A DNA stretch of 6,249 nt, taken from NCBI GenBank assembly GCA_017548225.1, contig JAFYMV010000154.1:1-6249 (forward strand), read 5' to 3'. A program made the position numbers and the translations under genes. Shown piece after piece: positions 6,145 through 6,249 of the stretch (the stretch's first letter is position 1; each line of letters begins with the position of its first letter). This DNA is from Bacteroidaceae bacterium. Its GTDB lineage: Bacteria > Bacteroidota > Bacteroidia > Bacteroidales > Bacteroidaceae. The notes under the pieces are model-generated. The model saw only the letters and a program-made list of their open reading frames with translations. It ran no database searches and had not been told where the DNA came from.

Positions 6145-6249
6145 TTATTCTCCCGTGAGGAAGTGGAGGAAGGAGGTCATCACGAGGTCGCGGTCGCGGG
6201 GGCTGCGGATGGCTTCGAAGGGGAAGCCCATGAGGATGGAGCGGTGGTG
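6145..6249 (-). CDS. 3' end of a convergent gene, product uncertain (partial)
   Basis: On the minus strand an open frame enters at the window edge and ends with TAA at 6145-6147, giving 34 C-terminal residues: HHRSILMGFPFEAI, then a charged turn (RSPRDRD), then LVMTSFLHFLTGE. Twenty-seven of 34 codons end in C, a strong coding-like bias. The pattern GFPFEAI, an Arg/Asp turn, then a hydrophobic helix ending near FL resembles the C-terminus of some large secreted Bacteroidales proteins annotated as xanthan lyase or golvesin-like, where such a segment closes a domain; this is recalled resemblance and weak. The end has no T9SS C-terminal sorting pattern. The plus strand is also open here, but its predicted peptide is Arg-rich and unlike known proteins. 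The gene converges on porN and is unlikely to belong to the T9SS unit. Confidence 0.6.
   Translation of the reverse strand, partial: HHRSILMGFPFEAIRSPRDRDLVMTSFLHFLTGE

Noticed and set aside
6154..6249. Plus-strand open frame through the window's right edge
   Set aside because: Its peptide is dominated by Arg/Lys/Trp and looks like the shadow of the minus-strand frame, which has a coherent protein pattern, a stop followed by a hairpin, and strong C-ending codon bias.
1..6249. CRISPR array, tRNA, rRNA, insertion sequence or attachment site
   Set aside because: No regularly spaced repeats, cloverleaf-like sequence, transposase motif or terminal inverted repeats were found; the window is almost fully occupied by the operon.

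Overview
The window looks like chromosomal DNA from a member of the Bacteroidota, most likely of the order Bacteroidales. It carries the core structural operon of the type IX secretion system (T9SS) in the order porP-porK-porL-porM-porN, the order known from Porphyromonas gingivalis. In Flavobacterium the homologues of the last four genes are gldK-gldL-gldM-gldN. None of the four internal start codons has a Shine-Dalgarno sequence, and two of the exported proteins have signal peptides that end directly before a glutamine. Both are usual for this phylum. The genus cannot be fixed from the sequence.

Layout: positions 6-944 encode a PorP/SprF-family outer-membrane protein, whose start lies at the very edge of the window. 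After a 5-base gap comes the PorK/GldK lipoprotein (950-2371). A 90-base spacer with a possible hairpin separates it from PorL/GldL (2462-3277). PorM/GldM (3298-4872) follows after 20 bases. A 66-base spacer with a second, related inverted repeat precedes PorN/GldN (4939-6036). A perfect 38-base palindrome at 6052-6089 ends the operon. The last 105 bases hold the 3' end of a convergent gene on the minus strand (stop at 6145-6147). It has a markedly C-rich third codon position and is cut by the window edge.

How the genes work together (established for the family): PorL and PorM form an inner-membrane motor driven by the proton gradient. The long periplasmic part of PorM carries force across the periplasm to a ring of the lipoprotein PorK and the periplasmic protein PorN beneath the outer membrane. 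PorP is an outer-membrane component linked to this complex. The system exports proteins with a conserved C-terminal signal and, in gliding species, also powers surface-adhesin movement. The key motor residues are visible here: Lys42, His45 and Glu60 in PorL, and Arg11 in PorM. The set looks intact and functional.

This is a known system. The points worth a second look are the paired intercistronic inverted repeats, the long perfect palindrome, the low-complexity insert in PorL and basic tail in PorN, the loss of catalytic cysteines in the FGE-like fold of PorK, and the composition shift at the convergent gene.
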